NCBI GenBank assembly: GCA_000648925.1
Contig: JFHF01000019.1
Coordinates: 1 to 64,000, forward strand
Source of the DNA: Caballeronia jiangsuensis
Lineage (GTDB): Bacteria > Pseudomonadota > Gammaproteobacteria > Burkholderiales > Burkholderiaceae
Length of the DNA stretch: 64,000 nt
Direction: 5' to 3'
In this document: positions 9,901 through 18,259 of the stretch, in pieces
Layout of the letters: each line of letters begins with the position of its first letter
Numbering within the stretch: the stretch's first letter is position 1
Made by a program: the position numbers and the translations under genes
Notes under the pieces: model-generated
Told to the model about the DNA's origin: nothing
What the model saw: only the letters and a program-made list of their open reading frames with translations
Database searches by the model: none

Positions 9901-10148
9901 GTTGACTTGATGTTGCCGAGATTGTTTGTGCCCGGAATTGTGTGAGCACCGTAACCTGTCTCTAAGGCCAATTGACCGGCAATGATCGAAGGATCAACTT
10001 TGAGCTGAGACGCGATATTGTTGATCGTAGGGCCGTAAGTCTGAGCAAAGCCCTGTGGAGTGCCATCGCTGCTACCACTGCTTACAGGAGTCCAATCGCC
10101 TGATGCGCTTGAGTCGCCTTCTACTGGTGTCCAATTGCTGTCAGCCAT
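6936..10148 (-). CDS. Large internal virion protein with glucosaminidase domain
   Basis: A 1070-residue protein. Residues about 35-165 form an FlgJ/Acm-type glucosaminidase domain: a helix with the catalytic-type Glu63 (GQLALETGYG), then NNLGNIK, and later TFASALKAGGYAQDPNYVSKV. Before it are two WTPV repeats, and around 190-230 are two SFIKQYG/SFLKQYG repeats. The remainder is Ala/Asn-rich and probably helical, ending in a small hydrophobic Gly/Ala segment before a basic tail. The size and the lytic domain fit an ejected internal protein that opens peptidoglycan during DNA entry. Its ATG overlaps nothing upstream except the shared TAATG with the 572-residue gene. Confidence 0.82.
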   Translation of the reverse strand: MADSNWTPVEGDSSASGDWTPVSSGSSDGTPQGFAQTYGPTINNIASQLKVDPSIIAGQLALETGYGAHTIPGTNNLGNIKSTNGKGVSATDNQTGSNDVYQQYDTPDAFGDGFVNLIKNKYPKAIGAKDATTFASALKAGGYAQDPNYVSKVSSTAKIMSNVLGAVTGSTNANASEVPQPAAKGDTSDVASFIKQYGGAAPSQAQTQAPAQADNSDDVSSFLKQYGPQSQDKAPGTVTTTTNPVMMGARDAIYSKLEPAVGWLSKGANWIAPNSQFAKDAAQGLQDLHATNAAQQQAYDKVDHNWVDKTGRFATDLTGSAALTPMTGGGLASTVLQTAAQGALADPDHPLMGAAVGTAGGVVGHAVGAMAKPIVSKVTGISKMLKAEDATAANAGTATGGAFTPAETQMASKVAEGINADGARSTAVAKQMAANADSAVPGYQRTAAEATDNPTVQAIQQGLDKSDNNAALAARADANANANTDFLKTGATSDAALQAQRDAFNASQEALAAQGNKEVGPVTAQQDRTVFDTPAMQKNLGRANVYAQNEGDNVIQRAFDEPNNDLVAGWNNVAGTAAKTAGLETDRTLATSPMYESVLANAKPMRVEGDLHDLLETPIMQKALDAVSINKRNALSDEPVIKDIMTGNGTGYRAITPADLNLSKMYLDNYIERMGNPADVASADRYQLNNYYDIRKRINNMLESNVKGFANVNKEFAKRSDMIAESKFLTDPNMVNAFGKLNVNKLDALVKQIKAGKANNNPMDPAKAVSMAKLAQLEQLRDDAIAAAKRNSAQGLRGDSYNYMRAAAEKDPIAAAQLQQHLEGNSPAYKQFYSEHAAGNHAIGQQENYNELMKRFDTRPTGNVAWHDVRNLGTEFDKYSPENVARLNAVQDNLRRYATRTENVAGSNTTSNFAKREGFENLIAGQRGNGIGNFVGGEHGQTAMRMLMGPPATLAGAKMFGKLGATAGDFLGDKFATGTAKLAGRLLGGDSAETLAKATAANRDAVEKLLLDPKRLSDAMTALNKGGRRKNVINESLISKMDSTKAAGGLLGAIIAGQIANEFNDDKRKK

Positions 10149-11866
10149 TACTGACCTCCAAAAATTGGTTTCATTAGCACTCCCGCTTTCACAAGCTGCT
10201 CACGCTTCTTAGGGTCTTTTGCCATTTCAAGCGCTTGCTGGATTGCCTTGTCGTCAACGTTTTTGCCCTGCGCCCATGCTGGACTAATCATTGCTGGTTT
10301 GTAATCGACAAAATGCTCCTTCGCATCTTCCGCTACTTGCTGGATTGATGTGCCTGCGCCATAGGTGCGTTGCATACCGTTCATCGTGATAGTTGTTTTC
10401 TTTGTCAGGTTTGCTTCATTACCACCGTTAGCTGACAAGTAAGCGGCCCTCGCTGCGTTATCAACGGCGTGCACATCAGCCATGACCTTGTTGTATGTGG
10501 CGTTTTGCAACAACAGTTCTGGGCTTGCTGAAGATGGATCAGCCTGCGTCTTGGTCAACTGCTTTTCAATAAACTGGTTTGGACGTGCGCCCGGTGGAAG
10601 CAGAGACATTTCCTGCGTCACGTTCATACGGTTTGCCACTTGTCGAATTGCTGAGTTTGGATCGAAAATACCAAGCTTATTGAGAGCTTGACGTGAGACG
10701 TCACCCAACATACCGCTTGTACTTCCGAGCGCATCTTTAGTCTGCAATGCACCGATCAAGCCTGTGTACTGGTCGGCTTGTTCCTTTGCTTTGCCCTGCG
10801 CTTCGTTGTATGGTTGGATTGCCTTTGATACTTCTGCTGGAGCCATTCCGCCAGTTTGTACCTGCGTAGCGTTTGGCTGACCATTCGCACCAGTGCCGTT
10901 GTAGACATTCACGTTGTCGGTGACAGGTGTGTTCTTCACGACTTGCTGTGTGCCGATCTTTGCTTGGACACCTGTGCGTGGATTGAACGCATACACGTTG
11001 CCGGTGTCGTCAGTCTTCATCTGCAAATCTGGGAAGTAGGATTTGACCGTTTCAGCAGTACCGCCGTTTGCCAGAATACCTTGTGGTGTAATGCCTGTTT
11101 GACCTGGGTTAGCCATGTATGAACGCAAGTCCATTGAGTTCTTTGTGTTCATAGCAGTCTGAGCAGTTGTTGCCTTCTTGCTCTCGATCTCTGCTTGATC
11201 CTTCGCCATCGCGCGTTGATACTGTGCTGCCGCCATCGTGTTGCCAATGTCTTGCTGACGACGCGCGTTGTAGGTTTGCTGACCTGCCAATATGCCTTGA
11301 CCAACAGCCGCAGCACCGGGAGTACCGTAACGACTGTTTCCCATCATGCTTGCGCCTGCTGCCATCATTGATGGAAACAGGTATGGGTCTGACGCGAGCT
11401 TGTGGAAATCTCGTTTCAAGAAGTTCAGAAAGCCGCTACCGGAATCGTCAGAGCTTGAAGTGTCGGTGGAAGTGCTGCCAGCGTCAGTAGAAGACGCACC
11501 ATCAGCTTGGTTTGCGTCGCTAGTACCTGTGCTAGTGCTGTCCTTAGAGGCGTTTGCAGCGTCTTCTGATGCTGTTTGCGCTGCTGCTTCATCTGACTTC
11601 ATAGAGTCGGTTGAATAGCTTGGATTCGCGTCTGAACCCATGTTCTTGCTGTCGCCTTGTCCGAGCGAGTTAATCAGACTCTGTGAAGTTGCACTTTGTA
11701 GTGGCTGCGTGGTTTCTGATGTTGAGTCGGGGCCAGCAACACCCATCAACGCGGACAAACCTGATGTGGGCGCTTGCTGTTGCTGTAGAAGGGCTTCTTG
11801 TTCTTCGTCGGTCAGCGTTGTTGGCAAACCGGACGAATTGCCCAATAGTGATAGAAGAGATGCCAT
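10148..11866 (-). CDS. Internal virion (ejection) protein candidate
   Basis: A 572-residue protein. The first about 140 residues are disordered and rich in Ser, Asp, Ala and Thr. A helical, Gly-rich section (FPSMMAAGASMMGNSRYG, about 165-185) and a long Gln/Ala-rich coil (about 190-250) follow. The C-terminal half is hydrophilic and more ordered. No named family was recognised. The position directly before the glucosaminidase-domain protein, with TAATG overlap, fits a pre-ejectosome or internal core protein. A promoter-like CTATAAATA lies 25 bp upstream, followed by AAGGAAAGG before the ATG. Confidence 0.6.
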   Translation of the reverse strand: MASLLSLLGNSSGLPTTLTDEEQEALLQQQQAPTSGLSALMGVAGPDSTSETTQPLQSATSQSLINSLGQGDSKNMGSDANPSYSTDSMKSDEAAAQTASEDAANASKDSTSTGTSDANQADGASSTDAGSTSTDTSSSDDSGSGFLNFLKRDFHKLASDPYLFPSMMAAGASMMGNSRYGTPGAAAVGQGILAGQQTYNARRQQDIGNTMAAAQYQRAMAKDQAEIESKKATTAQTAMNTKNSMDLRSYMANPGQTGITPQGILANGGTAETVKSYFPDLQMKTDDTGNVYAFNPRTGVQAKIGTQQVVKNTPVTDNVNVYNGTGANGQPNATQVQTGGMAPAEVSKAIQPYNEAQGKAKEQADQYTGLIGALQTKDALGSTSGMLGDVSRQALNKLGIFDPNSAIRQVANRMNVTQEMSLLPPGARPNQFIEKQLTKTQADPSSASPELLLQNATYNKVMADVHAVDNAARAAYLSANGGNEANLTKKTTITMNGMQRTYGAGTSIQQVAEDAKEHFVDYKPAMISPAWAQGKNVDDKAIQQALEMAKDPKKREQLVKAGVLMKPIFGGQ

Positions 11867-11890
11867 ATGAATCCTTTCCTTTATTCTTGT

Positions 11891-11899
11891 TATTTATAG
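11891..11899 (-). promoter_or_regulatory. TAAATA-type promoter-like element (CTATAAATA)
   Basis: Read on the minus strand, CTATAAATA lies 25 bp before the ATG of the 572-residue virion gene. It matches the T4-type late promoter core TATAAATA and belongs to a set of similar elements in this prophage. It is weaker than the others because the space to the start codon is short. Confidence 0.4.
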
Positions 11900-11909
11900 G
11901 AAGCGCGGA

Positions 11910-12299
11910 TCAGAATGGCCCGACTACGCTATAGCAGGCTGTGAACGTTGGTGCTGTTGTTGTGCCAATCGTGCCAGCTTTTGTGCAGACCCAACCCATC
12001 AACACGTAGTTGTGGCTGTTGGTCGTTGTTACAGCAGGAGCCTTGTTCGAAATGAAGTCCCCTACCCCGTAATTCAAACCCGGCACAATGCCAGTTGGGT
12101 TAGTTGTGGTGCTGCCCGATGGTGGTGCGCTAGCTGCATTCCATGATGCTGATGCACGCCCACTTGAAACCGCATCTAACTGGTCTGCCATGTTGTTCAA
12201 GACGAGCAACACTGCATTAGGATCAAGCATTGATACCTTCTCACCGCTCTTTAACGTCACTGTCTTTGTTGGCAGTGTAATTTTTCCGATCTTAGCCAT
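11910..12299 (-). CDS. Small virion-module protein
   Basis: A 129-residue protein using the second possible start (MAKIGKITL), because that ATG overlaps the stop of the nozzle gene as TAATG; the longer frame would run back into that gene. Residues 1-50 look like a compact N-terminal unit (PTKTVTLKSGEKVSMLDPN). The C-terminal half is Thr/Gly-rich (VTTTNSHNYVLMGWVCTKAGTIGTTTAPTF). No family was recognised. It lies between the nozzle and the internal proteins, a usual place for small tail or head-completion proteins. Confidence 0.6.
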   Translation of the reverse strand: MAKIGKITLPTKTVTLKSGEKVSMLDPNAVLLVLNNMADQLDAVSSGRASASWNAASAPPSGSTTTNPTGIVPGLNYGVGDFISNKAPAVTTTNSHNYVLMGWVCTKAGTIGTTTAPTFTACYSVVGPF

Positions 12300-13795
12300 T
12301 AATTCTTTCCTCTTGATACAAGCAGCGGATACCACATGATCAGTTCGAAGTCTCCATTGAACGTGAGTATCAGGTTATGCCAGCGTGTGCTTTGCCCTAC
12401 GTCGAAACGTGCATCTGCAAGTACGAACGGACCCGTGTTTGCATTGGCAATCAGTGTTGGGTCGGACGTGCCTAGTGTTGGTCTTCCCTGCCATATTGCT
12501 GAACCCGATGCAGGCTCCATATAGAAGCGCATCTTGAACTGCTGCATACTGGTGTACATCGAGTCATCACCGAACGCATTCGTGGTAATGGTCGCTCCTG
12601 TCGAAGTACCTGCAAGTGCCATCAGCTTGTTCGTAGTGTCGAAGAAGCCCGGTGTAATGCGGTAGTTGATCCAGAACGAGGAGTCATACGAGATGTTTGG
12701 CAAGCTGTTCCACGTTGTCCACTGCGTGCCAAGCGTGTTGTATGTCATCTGACCGTTTAGAATCTGCACAAAGCCTTGCATCTTCAAATCCATACGGCCC
12801 CATGTCTGCGTTGCCCAGTTATAGACAATGCAGGTATCAAGCGTGCCGTCTAGTGAGTTGTTCGATACAAACGCCCAATAGATCACGTGCTGATCTTGGT
12901 CGTAGAACGAGCTCATCTTGTCTTTGTAATTCGGGTTCAAGTTCTTGAAGAACCAACGACGCACGTTCTGACCAATTGGAGTTGGTAGACCGTTCAACTG
13001 GTACTCGTAGAAGTCGTCCGTACCGATGAAGTACAGCGCGTTACCTGTGGAGACAACAGCCTCTTGACATGGTGCGCCGATATTCTTGGTAATTGCTTGC
13101 CAGCCCCAGTTTGTGGGATATCCCATCTGCGTACCGACATACATAGCGTTGGACTTGAACAGGATCGCGTTGTTACCCAGTGCTGCGCCCGCTGTAATAC
13201 CGCCCGGTGTATCAAGTAGACGACCATATGCAGAGAGTGATTGCAGGTTTGTCGTGTCCCATTGCGTATGGTCGTAGACGCCTGAGCAGTACCATGCATC
13301 TGGTGTTGCTGCGGCTGCTGGTGATGAGTTGTTGCAGACGAACACTTGGCCGTTAGCAACGAAGATCACCTTCCCTATTGGTGCGTTCGCTACGTCAGCA
13401 AATGCTCCATCAAGAGACGCTTGCAGAGCACTAGCACCGTTGACGGCAAGTGATTCGTTACCGAATGCCGCAAAGCGCCAATGTCCGCTAGTACCCAGGC
13501 TGTAGTTGCCTGAGCGGCTACGGTCTGTCCATACACCTGCAACGTTCTCGAAAATCTGTGTTGCTGTTGCTGCGAACTGGCGGTCTGTTCCGTCTAGTCG
13601 TGCGATCAGCGCATTACCGAGAACTGGTGCTGCGATAGCGGCTAATCCTGATGAAACGGGACTAGCTGCGCCCTTGAAGCCGATTAGAGTTGGTATAACG
13701 TTGTTGCAGCTTTGGAAGATGCCGGGTGTACTTGGATCAAGGTCTGGTGCGAAGCCAACTACCTTTTGTGGATCAATGTCTAATTTCTTTGCCAT
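12299..13795 (-). CDS. Tail nozzle/stabilisation protein (beta-propeller type)
   Basis: A 498-residue protein rich in aromatic residues and beta-prone segments with repeated blades (for example ALYFIGTDDFYEYQLNG, VIYWAFVSNNSLDG, IVYNWATQTWGRMDL). These are typical of P22 gp10/T7 gp12-like nozzle proteins, which form a hexameric propeller tube at the end of the short tail. It follows the adaptor gene directly in the operon, as in SU10- and P22-like phages. No signal peptide is present. Assignment is by fold-type motifs and gene order rather than by a single diagnostic motif. Confidence 0.75.
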   Translation of the reverse strand: MAKKLDIDPQKVVGFAPDLDPSTPGIFQSCNNVIPTLIGFKGAASPVSSGLAAIAAPVLGNALIARLDGTDRQFAATATQIFENVAGVWTDRSRSGNYSLGTSGHWRFAAFGNESLAVNGASALQASLDGAFADVANAPIGKVIFVANGQVFVCNNSSPAAAATPDAWYCSGVYDHTQWDTTNLQSLSAYGRLLDTPGGITAGAALGNNAILFKSNAMYVGTQMGYPTNWGWQAITKNIGAPCQEAVVSTGNALYFIGTDDFYEYQLNGLPTPIGQNVRRWFFKNLNPNYKDKMSSFYDQDQHVIYWAFVSNNSLDGTLDTCIVYNWATQTWGRMDLKMQGFVQILNGQMTYNTLGTQWTTWNSLPNISYDSSFWINYRITPGFFDTTNKLMALAGTSTGATITTNAFGDDSMYTSMQQFKMRFYMEPASGSAIWQGRPTLGTSDPTLIANANTGPFVLADARFDVGQSTRWHNLILTFNGDFELIMWYPLLVSRGKN

Positions 13796-13804
13796 TGATA
13801 CACC

Positions 13805-14413
13805 TTAGGAACGTGTGCGCGTAATGCGGCTATGCTGTGGAAGCTGCGATACACGTGACGCGGTCTTTGCTGATTGCAGAGCTTGCGACAGCAGTTCAGA
13901 CCATACGGCAACACGCTCGTCATCCATCACAAACGGCTCTGTCTCAAGCAGCGTCGCGTACAAGTACATATTTGGATAGTCTTCGAGCAACCAATTGCTT
14001 TCGTTGGTCTCGCTCAATTGATCCAATTGCTTGTAGTAATAGATCACCAATGCATCTTGACCATTACTCATTGTCTGCAAATACAGTTTGTTTCCCAGCA
14101 ACGTGAACTTCATTGCATTGCAACGCGTGTTTTCAACGTCGATGCTTTCTGGGGAGATGAACGTAAGCGGACGTGAGCCGTATGTGCAGCGGATGAGAGC
14201 ACCGAAGTCAGACGGCAAGCTGAGAATGTTTGTGCCTGCTGCGGGAGTGATGATGTACGGCAATGCCACTTGTTGGGGCATTGTTTTGATCACGTCGTTG
14301 AGACGCTTCTCCGCCAGTGCGATGAACAGCGGTACTCTGTCCGCTAGGTCGGCACGCTGTAGGTATTCGCCAACGGCCTCAATTAGATCGTCGTATGACT
14401 CGATGTTGGTCAT
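13805..14413 (-). CDS. Head-to-tail adaptor protein
   Basis: A 202-residue protein with the usual layout of short-tail adaptors: an N-terminal helical region (ESYDDLIEAVGEYLQRADLADRVPLFIALAEKRLN) and a beta-rich middle (ILSLPSDFGALIRCTYGSRPL, YLQTM). A C-terminal helical arm follows (WLLEDYPNMYLYATLLETEPFV, then LSQALQSAKTASR). The combination 'ALAEKRLN... LPSDF... NWLLEDYPNMYLYA' is characteristic of SU10/P22 gp4-type adaptors that join the portal to the tail. It lies between portal-proximal small genes and the nozzle gene, as expected. Confidence 0.82.
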   Translation of the reverse strand: MTNIESYDDLIEAVGEYLQRADLADRVPLFIALAEKRLNDVIKTMPQQVALPYIITPAAGTNILSLPSDFGALIRCTYGSRPLTFISPESIDVENTRCNAMKFTLLGNKLYLQTMSNGQDALVIYYYKQLDQLSETNESNWLLEDYPNMYLYATLLETEPFVMDDERVAVWSELLSQALQSAKTASRVSQLPQHSRITRTRS

Positions 14414-14454
14414 CTTTCACCTTGTTATTATTGTTATTGGTGAAGCTTTGCTTC

Positions 14455-14772
14455 TTACTTCTTTGTGAAGTACGGGTTGATCACGAACGCTTGCAGGTCA
14501 GGATCAGCCATCATGCGTTTGATGTGCTTCGTCTTGTCTTGATCAAACTCTGCTGCTGTCACATCGTAAGCGTGCAGGTAAGCCGTAATGGCTGCTGCTG
14601 GAAAGTGTGCGAGGTGACGCATAGCCTTGCCGTATGTAGACTGACCACCAATCTCATTACGGATTGCCGCTGCTTCTTCAAGCTCTTTGGTTACGTCAGT
14701 GGTCTTCTCGACAAACAGTGTGTAGCCTGAAACGTCCTTGGTTACAGCAATATCAACTTTACTTCTGGACAT
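14455..14772 (-). CDS. Small virion-module protein, unknown
   Basis: A 105-residue soluble protein. It has a beta-prone N terminus (VDIAVTKDVSGYTLFVEK), a helical middle (VTKELEEAAAIRNEI) and a hydrophobic helix (LAHFPAAAITAYLHAYDVTAAEF). Not recognised. Its ATG lies inside the end of the 95-residue gene (14-base overlap), so the two are translated together. Position between portal and adaptor suggests a head-completion or assembly role. Confidence 0.55.
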   Translation of the reverse strand: MSRSKVDIAVTKDVSGYTLFVEKTTDVTKELEEAAAIRNEIGGQSTYGKAMRHLAHFPAAAITAYLHAYDVTAAEFDQDKTKHIKRMMADPDLQAFVINPYFTKK

Positions 14773-15046
14773 TTCGTGCTCGCTTTACTTTTGTGTCTTT
14801 TGCTACTGCGCCTGCATTGGCAGTCTTCAGCAGTTGCTTCTTCAGTTCCTTGATAGCGCGGGTTGTGTACCATTTGGCTTCACGTTCCGCCGGATCTAGC
14901 GCGTTAATCATTGCTTCTGTTGCGTCGCGTTCGATCTCGTCAAGTGCTTTGAGCAATACAGGGTGTTGGAGCATTGCTCGTGCTTCGTCACCCTCGAAAA
15001 TTGCTGTGTCTAATTGGCCGTCTGATGCGGAATTAATTGTTGTCAT
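14759..15046 (-). CDS. Small virion-module protein, unknown
   Basis: A 95-residue, mostly helical, charged protein (HPVLLKALDEIERDATEAMINALDPAEREAKWYT). The C terminus is Lys-rich. The start is backed by an AGGAGAGTAATAA ribosome site, placed three bases after the portal stop codon. Small helical proteins downstream of the portal in podoviruses are often assembly cofactors, but no family can be named here. Confidence 0.58.
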   Translation of the reverse strand: MTTINSASDGQLDTAIFEGDEARAMLQHPVLLKALDEIERDATEAMINALDPAEREAKWYTTRAIKELKKQLLKTANAGAVAKDTKVKRARNVQK

Positions 15047-15049
15047 TTA

Positions 15050-17584
15050 TTACTCTCCTGATTGGTCAGGTGTTGTTGGGTCTGGTGCGTTGCTGATCGT
15101 GTTAATCAGGTCGTCCATTTCTCCGCTCATGTGCATGTTGATGCCTGTAAGTGCGGAGCCGTATGCTTGTTCTGTTGAGTGGAATGTCTCGTTGAACATG
15201 GCTTGTTCTGCTTCAGGTGATACACCAGCTTGGAACGCTGCTTGTTCACGCTGTGCAGAGATGGCCAGGATTGCCTTCAACTGCTCAATCTCTTTCTGCT
15301 TCTCAAGCAATTGCAATTTGTATTGGAAGTCCATCTGACGTTGCTCGTTGTCAGTCTTTGCTTGAGCTTGAATACGCATTGCATCCAACTGTGCTTGGCG
15401 TTCTTGTCGTTGCTGCTCTGACTGCGCCTTTTGCTGCTCAATTTGCAGTTCTGCCTGCTTGTCAGGCGAAACTTGCGGAGGTGGCACTTGTGGCATTGGT
15501 GAAGGTGGTTTGTGAACAAACTCGCTAGCGTTCGCAACACCCAATGAACCAACCATGCGCTCAACGGTGTTGTAGATCAGGTTCAGATCGACCATGCCTG
15601 TGTTTTGCTGCATAGCTTGCATCTGCAATTGCAGGATTTGAGCCAACGCGCCGAATGTACGGCCCTTGTCGCCAGTACCAAGACCAACCTGAACACGCAT
15701 ATCGAATTGGTTACGTGCGTCCATTGGGTCTGCCTTAAGTGTTTGACCGTTGATACGAACTTCCATGTACTCGTCCTGGTGTTGCGCCAACAATGCTTGG
15801 ATACGCAATGCAGCAGGCTTGACACCCGTCTCTGAAAAGTGACGTGTGATAAGCTTTGTGCGTGCTTCACCCTGTTCGATCTGCTTGAGATAACCAGTAG
15901 CGGTATCGTTGATCATGTCTGCATCATTCGACTGCACATTCTTCATAACACCTGTACGTTCTTGCTTCAGCAAGTCGAACAATTCAAGAACTTGAGTTAG
16001 AGCCGCAACGTCACCGCTACTGTTAGGCACGACACCAATTGCCGCTGCTGGATTGTCGCTGTCGATTGGGATTACGGAACCGGGACCAATTGTCTGTACG
16101 TGCGTAATGTCCACTGCATCAGATTGAACCCACAATGCAGCGTCAGCACCAAACGTAACGTTGTCGATCAACGCACGAATGAATGCGGTATTCTGCTTCT
16201 GAATGTTCATAGCCAGTTCAGCGACACTCATGCCAAACAGAGTGTGTGAGATTGGCACGCTAACCATTACGCAGAATGGATTACCGTCGCATGGCTCGTT
16301 AAGCAGAATGGTGTTGCCAGCTTTAACAATCTTGCGCCACTCCGCGATATCGTCGCCGTCATAGTCCATCTGTACGTAGGCTTCCACTACAGTGACTTCA
16401 CGCATACTTGGGTCACGGTTGCCAAGGTCATAATCAAAGCCTGTGACGTCATCCATGCGGTTACGAGCAATTGCCAACTCTGTAAATGCTGGGTCGTCTG
16501 TGTTCTCGATATCATCCAGCAAGTCAGGATCAAACTGCATTGCACGGAGTTCTGAGATTGTTTTCTTGCAAGCGTGAGCAGCGTAGCGAGCGTCTTTGAT
16601 GCGTCGTGCTGTTGGATCGACGTAGAACTCGTCAAGCGGAATGTTCTCGATCTTTACCTTGCCCTTCTTACCATCTGGCATGACAACTACGGTTACGTCA
16701 TGCAATGTGTTGCTGATAGCTGGCAGGTTTGGATCGATCTGCGTGTTAGCAGCAATCTGAAGTGGGTTTGCGCCCGCTTGCGCTTGTTGTTGCAGTTGCG
16801 GAGCGATAGCAGGTGATGGAGCACCACTTGCACCGGCCATTGCCAAGCCATGTTGCAGAACGGTGAGTGGATCGAACTGTGGATTCTGGTATTGATCGTG
16901 ACTTACGATCATGCATTCACCAGCTTGTGCAGCGAGAGCAATTACAGCGAACTCGTCGTCTGACAGCCCTTCGTATCGTGTGCTCTTACGCGTGCTATCT
17001 GGTTCCCAGAAAATCTTGACAATGCCTGCTGGATTGATCAACGCATCGTTGATCCAAGTACGCATGATCTCGTAGCCATCGTTCTGTTGCCAGACGTGGT
17101 TGACCATTGCTTCAATTGACTCTGCTGACTGTTGCTGTGCGGAGTTGTTCGCGATGTAGTCAACGATCTTCTGTGTACCGCAGAACACTTCAACTAGCGG
17201 GCATTCGAGCCAGCGCACTGTGTCCGCTACTGATGTATCTACGAAGTCAGAGCGTCCGTTCTGGTTCTGTGCGAAGTCGCCATCTGCTTGTGCAAAGAAG
17301 TACTCTTGAATCTTTGTTGCACGGTGCATCACCTTGCTTCGAACGTATGTCTTAGCGCGTTCCTCAAGCTGGTTGACGATAGCAAGCAAGGTGTCGTCGT
17401 CCATGCGCTTGCTCTTGGGACCGTCTACGTCAACTGATGCCTTGATGTGTGGGCCTTCATCCTGTGGCAAGACACCCGGCAACAATTGCGAGAACTGTTG
17501 CTTCAATTGCTCTTGAACGTCGTCTTGTGCGGGTACGTCTTGGGGGATTAATGCTGATGGGCTTTGTTTTGTTTTTCTAGCCAT
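15050..17584 (-). CDS. Portal protein (P22/SU10 type)
   Basis: An 844-residue portal. The N-terminal third carries typical P22-type portal segments (REYF-type helices, NDGYEIMRTWINDALINPAGIVKIFWEPD near 160-190). The middle contains PLDEFYVDPTARRIKDARYAAH and the conserved DPSMREVTVVEAYVQMDYDGD. The stretch SHTLFGMSVAELAMNIQKQNTAFIRALIDN near 450 is a hallmark helix region. The C-terminal 200 residues are Gln-rich coiled coil, which would form the long portal barrel. It forms the dodecameric DNA gate at the capsid vertex. It has its own promoter-like GCTAAATAC at 17617-17625 and lies after the HNH insertion that separates it from the capsid gene. Confidence 0.9.
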   Translation of the reverse strand: MARKTKQSPSALIPQDVPAQDDVQEQLKQQFSQLLPGVLPQDEGPHIKASVDVDGPKSKRMDDDTLLAIVNQLEERAKTYVRSKVMHRATKIQEYFFAQADGDFAQNQNGRSDFVDTSVADTVRWLECPLVEVFCGTQKIVDYIANNSAQQQSAESIEAMVNHVWQQNDGYEIMRTWINDALINPAGIVKIFWEPDSTRKSTRYEGLSDDEFAVIALAAQAGECMIVSHDQYQNPQFDPLTVLQHGLAMAGASGAPSPAIAPQLQQQAQAGANPLQIAANTQIDPNLPAISNTLHDVTVVVMPDGKKGKVKIENIPLDEFYVDPTARRIKDARYAAHACKKTISELRAMQFDPDLLDDIENTDDPAFTELAIARNRMDDVTGFDYDLGNRDPSMREVTVVEAYVQMDYDGDDIAEWRKIVKAGNTILLNEPCDGNPFCVMVSVPISHTLFGMSVAELAMNIQKQNTAFIRALIDNVTFGADAALWVQSDAVDITHVQTIGPGSVIPIDSDNPAAAIGVVPNSSGDVAALTQVLELFDLLKQERTGVMKNVQSNDADMINDTATGYLKQIEQGEARTKLITRHFSETGVKPAALRIQALLAQHQDEYMEVRINGQTLKADPMDARNQFDMRVQVGLGTGDKGRTFGALAQILQLQMQAMQQNTGMVDLNLIYNTVERMVGSLGVANASEFVHKPPSPMPQVPPPQVSPDKQAELQIEQQKAQSEQQRQERQAQLDAMRIQAQAKTDNEQRQMDFQYKLQLLEKQKEIEQLKAILAISAQREQAAFQAGVSPEAEQAMFNETFHSTEQAYGSALTGINMHMSGEMDDLINTISNAPDPTTPDQSGE

Positions 17585-17616
17585 TTATTCGGGTTCCCTT
17601 TTGAAAAGGTTGCCCG

Positions 17617-17625
17617 GTATTTAGC
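17617..17625 (-). promoter_or_regulatory. TAAATA-type promoter-like element before portal (GCTAAATAC)
   Basis: Read on the minus strand, GCTAAATAC lies 33 bp before the portal ATG and 17 bp after a hairpin. The identical nine bases occur at 27336-27344, also just after a hairpin, and GCTAAATAA occurs before terS. The repeated hairpin-plus-element arrangement supports a terminator/promoter pair. Confidence 0.6.
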
Positions 17626-17641
17626 TGGTGCCCAAATGATG

Positions 17642-17661
17642 AAAGGGGCCGAAGCCCCTTT
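17642..17661 (-). terminator. Hairpin after HNH gene
   Basis: An 8-bp stem AAAGGGGC / GCCCCTTT around a CGAA tetraloop lies directly after the HNH stop codon. On the minus strand it is followed by a short T-rich stretch (CATCATTT). It is probably a terminator separating the HNH gene from the portal promoter. Confidence 0.65.
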
Positions 17662-17667
17662 TGTGTG

Positions 17668-18183
17668 TTACCGCCTGAATGGAGAGAACTCGCCCTTTAC
17701 TTCGTTAATCTTGCTGATCTTTGCTGCCATCGCATCTAACAGTGTTGGATAACCACCCAAGTAATACGCGTCGTTATCTATACGCACGTTAACTAGCCAG
17801 TCTGACTTGCGTTGTCGAACACCAGCGAATGGTTTGTTGAGGTGCTTGTTGTTGTTTTGGCCGTTTTGCTTAGGCGTAACCGGACGTAGGTTACTCCAAC
17901 GATCATCGCTCTTATCACCGTTGATGTGATCCACCCAACAGTCATGAGGGTAGGAACCGGTCATGTAATAGCACGCTAAACGAGCTAATTGATACTGCTT
18001 GTAACGCAGAGTAGTATAGCGACGACCACTCGTATTAGTGGTTCCAACCTTTTCGCCCTTTTTAACCTTTCTACCCAAGCTGACTTTTGCAGTGAACTCA
18101 CCGGTAAGCGGGTCATATGAGAGTAGGTGCTTCAGTTCCTCATGCGAGATAATGTCATTAGGCGTTTTTGTATTTGTTTTCAT
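17668..18183 (-). CDS. HNH homing endonuclease with AP2-like domain
   Basis: A 171-residue protein. Residues about 70-120 contain the HNH core (CWVDHINGDKSDDRWSNLRPVTPKQNGQN), with His, Asn and Asp in the expected places. An AP2-type DNA-binding unit follows (FAGVRQRKSDWLVNVRIDNDAYYLGGYPTLLDA). I use the internal ATG at 18183 because the longer frame would start inside the capsid terminator hairpin. It stands alone between capsid and portal genes, each with its own control signals, as free-standing homing endonucleases do. It cuts DNA to spread its own gene; no structural role is expected. Confidence 0.85.
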   Translation of the reverse strand: MKTNTKTPNDIISHEELKHLLSYDPLTGEFTAKVSLGRKVKKGEKVGTTNTSGRRYTTLRYKQYQLARLACYYMTGSYPHDCWVDHINGDKSDDRWSNLRPVTPKQNGQNNNKHLNKPFAGVRQRKSDWLVNVRIDNDAYYLGGYPTLLDAMAAKISKINEVKGEFSPFRR

Positions 18184-18193
18184 TGCCAGAAAT

Positions 18194-18227
18194 AAAAAGA
18201 GTTGGGGTTTTATCCCCAACTCTTTTT
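18194..18227 (-). terminator. Strong terminator after major capsid gene
   Basis: A perfect 14-bp stem (AAAAAGAGTTGGGG / CCCCAACTCTTTTT) with a 6-base loop has T-rich flanks in both directions. It lies 32 bp after the capsid stop codon on the minus strand and should stop or attenuate transcription into the HNH gene. Confidence 0.85.
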
Positions 18228-18259
18228 TACAGCCTACAGCTTACTGAGTCAAATTAGTC